Source: Carposina sasakii (taxonomy: Eukaryota > Arthropoda > Insecta > Lepidoptera > Carposinidae). Taken from it: DNA of 64,000 nt. The stretch spans positions 10,478,001 through 10,542,000 of the forward strand of contig CP053156.1 of the NCBI GenBank assembly GCA_014607495.2, given 5' to 3'. Positions 58,590 through 64,000 of this stretch are shown piece by piece. A model generated the notes under the pieces. That model did no database searches, had not been told where the DNA came from, and was given only the letters and a program-made list of their open reading frames with translations. The first letter of the stretch is position 1, and every line of letters begins with the position of its first letter. The translations under genes were made by a program, and so were the position numbers.

Positions 58590-58591
58590 AT

Positions 58592-58957
58592 ATGAAGGTC
58601 GCCAGCAGCATAATTATTCTGTCCGCCATATTTGTGCACGCAAATTGCGCGCCAATGGACACCGTCACGATAAAAGCGCCAGCAAATCTGAGTTATAAGG
58701 AGTTGGAGTATATCATTAAAACCAGGCAAGGTTTGCCAGCGGCTAAGCCGAAACTGCTCACTCCATGTGCCCGTGCCATACTCGCCTGCTGCAATGGAAA
58801 ACGTATGAATTCCAACTGCTCCGAGTCCCTGAAGTGTGGCGCTCATTTCTTCGATGACAATCCCTGTGATCTCAAATTCGAGACGGACGCTCTGAACAAT
58901 GCGCTAAGTTTTTACGATCAGTTCAGCAAAAAAACGCCTAGTGATTATTCGCACTAA
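58592..58957 (+). CDS. Gene 4: small secreted six-cysteine protein
   Basis: 121 residues, single coding exon. Signal peptide about 1-19/20 (hydrophobic SIIILSAIFV, cleavage near NCA|P). A short spacer with one NLS sequon, then the cysteine module: C59, C66, C67, C76, C82, C92, followed by DLKFETDALNNALSFYDQF, which aligns with gene 2's DPKVITRSLNKLLALYASQ. It has no linker, no RP-rich motifs and no HGS motif, so it is the stand-alone form of the C-terminal module. Codons are more GC-rich than in gene 3. AATAAA at 59253-59258 is a likely polyadenylation signal. Start chosen because it is the first ATG after the acceptor and gives a proper signal peptide. With six cysteines in a small domain it could form three disulfides. 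Function unknown. Confidence 0.87.
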   Translation: MKVASSIIILSAIFVHANCAPMDTVTIKAPANLSYKELEYIIKTRQGLPAAKPKLLTPCARAILACCNGKRMNSNCSESLKCGAHFFDDNPCDLKFETDALNNALSFYDQFSKKTPSDYSH

Positions 58958-59252
58958 GTTAACGTAGTGAATAGTGCTAAGTTGTGTAAGACTTAATAGA
59001 GTATAGTAGTGATAATGCCAGTGAAAAGCACTTCTAAAATATGGACTTTTATAATGCTATTGCCACCATTGTTAAACAATGTACAGAAACAAATTATTTA
59101 TAGCAAACGAATATAAATTAGCTGATTTCTGAAGAGAAGATGGACGAAAAGATGCAGAAGGGTGAAAATATTATGAAAATTCATGACTGCTTGGGTAAAA
59201 ACTACAAAAAATCAAAGTGCCATTGAATTCTGAGAAATTGAAATGTATTAAA

Positions 59253-59258
59253 AATAAA
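59253..59258 (+). terminator. Polyadenylation signal of gene 4
   Basis: AATAAA about 300 nt after the stop codon. Confidence 0.5.
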
Positions 59259-59491
59259 CTGCGGTGAAGTATTAAATTTAAAAAATTTAATGATTTAGCA
59301 TTTTGTGAAGGATGACTGAATAAATATGAGTACAGGTATCTAAGAATCAGTGAAACTAAAAGAATTGGGTTAAATGTGATAATGCTGTAACTACCATATT
59401 CAGTGATGTCGGTAAATGTATTTTCAATATGTACTTACGAATTTTCTTATTTATTATTGAGTAAATTATTATTACTTAAACTCATCGCAAA

Positions 59492-59602
59492 ATAAGAGGT
59501 CCGTTTACCGCAGCGTTAGCATCTTTGCAATCTGCCACAGCAATCTGCACATTGTTTCATATATTTTTATTTAGTTAGTGAATAATCCGCCGGACCTCTT
59601 AT
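59492..59602. repeat. Inverted repeat ATAAGAGGTCCG (MITE-like)
   Basis: A perfect 12-bp inverted repeat separated by 87 bp. No clear target duplication. Confidence 0.55.
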
Positions 59603-60255
59603 ACCGTGATTGGTTTAGCTCAAGGATTTAGCAAATTTTATTTTAAAGTTAACAGCCGATTTTGGTTTTAGTGATATATTACTCATAAAAACTACCAATA
59701 CCTATACCCACTGTGATGAGATTTGATCCTAAAGGTTGAACACACATCACGGTTTCAAGGGAGTAGGACTGATATGAAATGTACATTATTCATAAGGACG
59801 ACAACATACAAGACTCAAAGATTTGGTACTTAGTTGTCCTCTATTTAAAATATACCTAATGTATTACTCGTTGGTATCACATCTACACACGCGCCAGAAA
59901 TTACTCCGCGCCTTGCATGATTGTTACTTTTTAGTTATGTACAAGTTAATGGAATTTACTCCTTTAACGTCGATTCTCTTTGCGTCAGGTCACTTCGCAT
60001 AAAACAATTAACATGTGATTGTTGAACTGTCAAAGTATCTAAACACCTTGAAAACCAAAACAATATGCATACATTTGTAAAAACATTTAAGAAAACCATT
60101 AGCTAAAGACATTTGTTTACCTGACTAAGTATCTATGTTAGATGACGAAATCGATTAGAACATTTAGTCGTAGTTAACGCCAGCAACAATATAACAGCAA
60201 ACCGGATAGAGGTCTTTATGTCTGGGTTCAATTGCAGGTTGATTGATTAACAGTA

Positions 60256-60519
60256 TACAGGGTATAACAAAAGGGGTATGTTAAGCGAAAAGCTATGTAA
60301 AGAGCCCACTTAAGGGAACCTACCTACAAAAATTCAGACTCGAAATCACATATTTATTTTTCTTGATAGTATGGAGAATTCTTAAACAACTCAGGAATGT
60401 TCATATAATCTTCAAAAATAAACATGTGATTTCGAGTCTCAAATTTTGGAAATAGGTCCTCTATAGTAGGCTATTTACATAGCTTTTCGCTTAACATACC
60501 CTTTCTCTTACACCCTGTA
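60256..60519. mobile_element. MITE, complete copy (ACAGGGTATAACA family)
   Basis: Left TACAGGGTATAACAAAAGGG, right CCCTTTCTCTTACACCCTGT. Inner arms 'gttaagcgaaaagctatgta' and 'tacatagcttttcgcttaac' are exact complements, and 'actcgaaatcacat' pairs with 'atgtgatttcgagt'. Partial relatives at 24897 and 28136. Confidence 0.85.
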
Positions 60520-61204
60520 TAAAAATACGGTACCTATGGTTCAGCATGATTTTTAGGACGCGTTTTGACAGTTCACCTTATCATGCAGCTGAGGTCCAAT
60601 TCTGAATCTGTTGTTGATTGTTCTGAAATATATAGGTACATGATGAGACTTCATCGTCACTTCAAACGTGAACTACAGTATGAAGCCTATGTCCTTCTCC
60701 TTACTCCCGATGAATAAAAAATTTCAAGAAGATCAATTGAGTTACTAAAGCGTAAAGAGTTAACAAAGTTACACTCACATTTATAAATATAACATTATGT
60801 CTATGTGAATAGTTAAGATGCAAAAAATATTGGTCGGTAATACGCACGAAAAGTAACTATCAGGAGCTATATCTCAGATCACGATAGTATTGGCAGTTCG
60901 CCAGACCGGCTTGCCAGCAACAGCAACAAGTGGATATCTGATGCACTCCACAAGGGTATCTGCCTAATAAAATATACAAACGTAATATGCATGGGTTAGT
61001 GTACTGTGAACAAGTTTAGCTATGTACAAAGTTCATTAGACCTCAAATTGCGGCGCAGAAATTGCTTGAGGATGAACAAAATTACATGCTAATCTGTTAT
61101 TATGACAGTTTTCGACACACGATTTTATAGATTGACGAGTGATTACTGCTATTAATGTTAATTTAACCACTTGTAAATACGCATACACATATAGTCACTA
61201 CTAT

Positions 61205-61405
61205 GTTTCCAAAATGGGGTAGTCAGAACAAGATCATAACGAGAACCCCTAGCAACGTTTAGAATAGCGGGAACAGATGCAAATCAGTAACAAGTTGTTA
61301 GTTTATCGCATGTATTCCTTTATGCCTGAGCGAATGCCCAAATTCCTTGGTCTTTTTTTATATTTTTTATATTGTAACATGAGCCGTCGTCGTAAGAGTC
61401 GACGA
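61205..61405 (+). repeat. Dispersed repeat family S
   Basis: CCAAAATGGGGTAGTCAGAA, 'atcagtaacaagttgttagt', CCTGAGCGAATGCCC and CGTAAGAGTCGACGACG; longest forward copy seen. The frame at 61277-61531 is inside it. Confidence 0.65.
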
Positions 61406-61948
61406 CGTAAAGCCTTGCATAGCAAAAGAATCATAAATATGTATAATCCCACAGGTATGGAATGCCATTGGATCTCAACAAAAATATTTATTCATAGTAA
61501 CAGTAAGCCTTTATATTTTATGTTACTTTAATCACGACCTCTCAAATTACTATTATTTCATTTACTAAACATATGATTACAGTTTAGTCTTAGAATTAAA
61601 TTATACAAAGTTTATGCTCAGATCTGACTTGGTTTAACGTTTCTTATTCTAAGAATAATCTTGCTTATATTTATCTACTTACCTTTTAGGTAATAACTCT
61701 ATGAATGAGTTAAAACAAGACTATAATTTATTAATGCTAATAAACAGCTTTAATCGTTCAGTGAGCTCAGGCTGAACTTTATGGGGTGTTTACTTTAACC
61801 CTAAAACCATATATTAGTGGGGACTTATTATTAGCATAGTTCTAAGTCATAGTTATTATTTATATGTTCTATAATATCGCTGTTAGTCCTCCTAAAATAA
61901 CAATAAATAGATAAATAAAATAAATAAATAAATTATATGACTTATTCG

Positions 61949-62516
61949 TCAACTCACGAGCGTGAAACTCGAGGGTGCGCGCGAGTAGGCACCTTTCGAT
62001 TTTACCTATTTTTTTGTCGTCATCTCGCGCGTCTATATAAAGTCCAGTCAAATAAAAACGGATTAAAACCAAAAACTACAAATAACTATCTGTTGCCCTC
62101 GTTGATTCGATTAAATACCGACTACCTAACTTAGATTTCGAATTAGAAGTGTGGAATGAGGCGAGGGGAACGCGGGCGATGACGCATGCCATCAAGTATG
62201 AAGCCACCAGCGCCTAAAAATATAGGTACTAATGCATGTTTTTGTTTATATTTGATATGCATATTTAATTAACATTAAAATTTGTTGATTCGTACAAATG
62301 GTTTTTGTTTTATTTTAGTAGCTGCTTAGCTAGGCCTCATTATCCGCAGTTACTATATTTTGTGTACATACCTATTAAATTTATTGAAACGTTTTTGTAG
62401 CTAACTGTACAAAAATACGTCAGATTTTATGATCGAGCCAGTTGACGACTTAAAAGTAGGTAAAATCGTAAGGTAACAACTCGCGCGCACGCCCGAGTCT
62501 TACGCTCGCGAGTTGA
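61949..62516. mobile_element. MITE-like element with GC-rich terminal inverted repeats
   Basis: Left TCAACTCACGAGCGTGAAAC + TCGAGGGTGCGCGCGAG; right end, read on the minus strand, TCAACTCGCGAGCGTAAGAC + TCGGGCGTGCGCGCGAG. Pairing continues inward through 'cgattttaccta' / 'taggtaaaatcg'. About 570 bp, no coding frame. Confidence 0.75.
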
Positions 62517-62519
62517 TGA

Positions 62520-63464
62520 AAAGTCCTATGTATTTCTAGTTGAACTCAATCATTAACAGAAATAAATGCACCTTCATTTCCCCCAACAGATCGGTCCATT
62601 CGTTCTGAAATTTAATGCTTTTTCTAAGCTCACGAAGTACCCGACATTAAAATACGATATAGTTTCACGACCACATGCAGGAAATAAAATAGTTTCTTTA
62701 CAATCTCCAGGAAGCACTAGGGGGTGCTTACGGGCGTTACTGCCCACTTTCTAGGACTATTAAGCTGTTTCATCCAGAACTTAGTTCTAGTAGGTTGTGA
62801 TAGCCTAGTACCTTCGGGAATATTGTGAAATCTTTTGATTTTAATTGATAAGGTAACTTTTAATTATGTTTTCTTAAAATATTTTTCAAATATTTTTTAT
62901 GTCTTCTGGTTTTCTAGAAGAAAACTGACAGAGAATAAGTTCGACAATGCTCGTTGCATTATCTATGTTTGATTTTTACAAATAATAAGTATGTAGGTAC
63001 TAGATTCTCTGTATGTCTATCAAATATACATAGTGTATGTATTATACATGTATAGGTGTAAGTATTCTTATTATATAATAGCTTAGAAAGTTCAAACTAA
63101 AACTAATATAAGACGCCGCAGAACACCTCCTGTCCAAATTATACTTAGACTACACCGTCAAAAAACTGAATCAGAAAATCATTAACAAAACACACCCATT
63201 TCAAAATTGGATTCCTGACACACGCCGCTACTGTCACTGACAATGCTGAGAACAGCAGTCAAGTGTGACGGACGAGGCAAAATTGGAAAAAGTAAAGGCG
63301 ACAAAACTCTGAAATCGCGAGTCACCCGATCGAATGAACGACACGCTGTCGTCGGTCGCTAATGGCCGCCCGGCTGGATATTGCCACGTCACTTATAAGG
63401 TAGGAGTAAAAGTTTAGTCTATTCGTATACAGGCATTATGACCTATGATAATATAATCTATTTC
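62520..63464. other. No gene seen
   Basis: No supported feature; the frame at 62566-62754 has no coding character. Confidence 0.4.
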
Positions 63465-63592
63465 ATCATCATCATCAGCCTATTGCAGTCCACTGCTGGA
63501 CGTAGGCTTCCCCCAGGGCACGCCACAAGACTGCCATGGGGGGTATTTGCCCATAGTCACCACGCTGGGCAGGCGGGTTGGTGACCGATAAT
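63465..63592 (-). mobile_element. Non-LTR retrotransposon 3' end
   Basis: TCATCATCATCATCAGCCTA tract, then TGCAGTCCACTGCTGGACGT and ACCACGCTGGGCAGGCGGG, as at 53321. Confidence 0.75.
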
Positions 63593-63617
63593 CTATTTTC
63601 ATAGACTTTATTACGTA

Positions 63618-63946
63618 ACTAGTGGACGCCCGTGACTCCGTCCGCGTGGACTACAGAAAAAACGAAATGTCGAAATTATCCGGTATAAAAACATTTTCCC
63701 GGCATAAAAATATATGATAAGTGGGACCTATCACAATATATTCCTGAAAACTGCATCGAAATCGGTTCAGCCGTTTCTGATATTAGCCTGCACAAATGCA
63801 CAGACAAACCGACAAACAGACAAAAATTAAAAAAATCATTGTTTTGGGTACTATTGCGTTGATAAAGGTCTCCTGTAATATTTTTTCTCATATATCTTCC
63901 ATGTACAGACAGCGATTCGTTATATTTTTATTATACGTATAGATAT
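63618..63946 (-). mobile_element. Interspersed repeat family B copy 5
   Basis: ACTAGTGGACGCCCGTGACT at the left, 'gaaatcggttcagccgtttc', and a CAGACAAACCGACAAACAGA tract. Same orientation as the copy at 13623. Confidence 0.75.
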
Positions 63947-64000
63947 GGGTATATCATTGTATTCCTCGTAAAAATTAAGCTACCTTCAACAGTTTTGGAC

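Noticed and set aside
1..64000. CRISPR array, operon or bacterial features
   Set aside because: Introns, SINEs, MITEs, polyadenylation signals and insect promoter motifs show eukaryotic DNA; direct repeats seen here are transposon-derived and irregularly spaced.

Overview
The window is nuclear DNA of an insect, most likely a moth or butterfly (Lepidoptera). It is AT-rich, has long gene-poor stretches, short secreted-protein genes with introns, insect-type core-promoter motifs, and a heavy load of short repeats: tRNA-derived SINEs, tails of non-LTR retrotransposons ending in (ATC/ATG)n-type tracts, and many foldback or MITE-like elements. The lepidopteran assignment is inference from the repeat style; no species can be named.

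Only four loci look like real protein-coding genes, all on the + strand: gene 1 (21792-23346, two coding exons), gene 2 (48786-49742), gene 3 (55294-56025) and gene 4 (58592-58957). All four encode predicted secreted proteins that share pieces with one another. Genes 1, 2 and 4 end in a six-cysteine module with spacing C-x6-CC-x8-10-C-x5-C-x7-9-C. Genes 1, 2 and 3 share an N-terminal/linker module with RP-[VI]-rich motifs and a (PPLD)HGS or EHGS motif. Gene 3 has only the N-terminal type of module and gene 4 only the C-terminal one, so the pair looks like the two halves of a gene-2-like protein. In all four genes a splice acceptor AG lies directly on (three genes) or 2 nt before (gene 4) the start codon, so each probably has a non-coding 5' exon upstream. 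One good candidate for such an exon, with matching Inr and DPE promoter elements and a donor site, lies at 42455-42601 upstream of gene 2. I do not recognise the family; it may be an undescribed tandem family of secreted cysteine-rich proteins.

Layout: 1-21.7 kb is repeats and blank DNA, including a tandem duplication of a reverse-transcriptase fragment inside inverted repeats (8.7-11.9 kb) and two TTAA-flanked foldback elements (14.5-15.8 kb). 21.8-23.3 kb is gene 1, with a MITE in its intron. 23.4-42.4 kb is a repeat-rich stretch with no convincing gene; it includes a 277-bp GC-rich palindrome at 37305 and a TTA-flanked element carrying two TGACGTCA sites at 35351. 42.4-49.7 kb is gene 2 with its putative promoter and long 5' intron. 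50-59 kb holds genes 3 and 4 with retrotransposon relics between them. 59-64 kb is again MITEs and repeats. Most short open frames in the window are chance or repeat-derived.

Working view (inference): an ancestral pre-pro-protein with a signal peptide, a basic processing site, a low-complexity linker and a six-cysteine tail was duplicated in tandem, then diversified by gaining a coiled coil (gene 1), Asn/Pro-rich linker (gene 2) or internal 40-residue repeats (gene 3), and by loss of one or other module.
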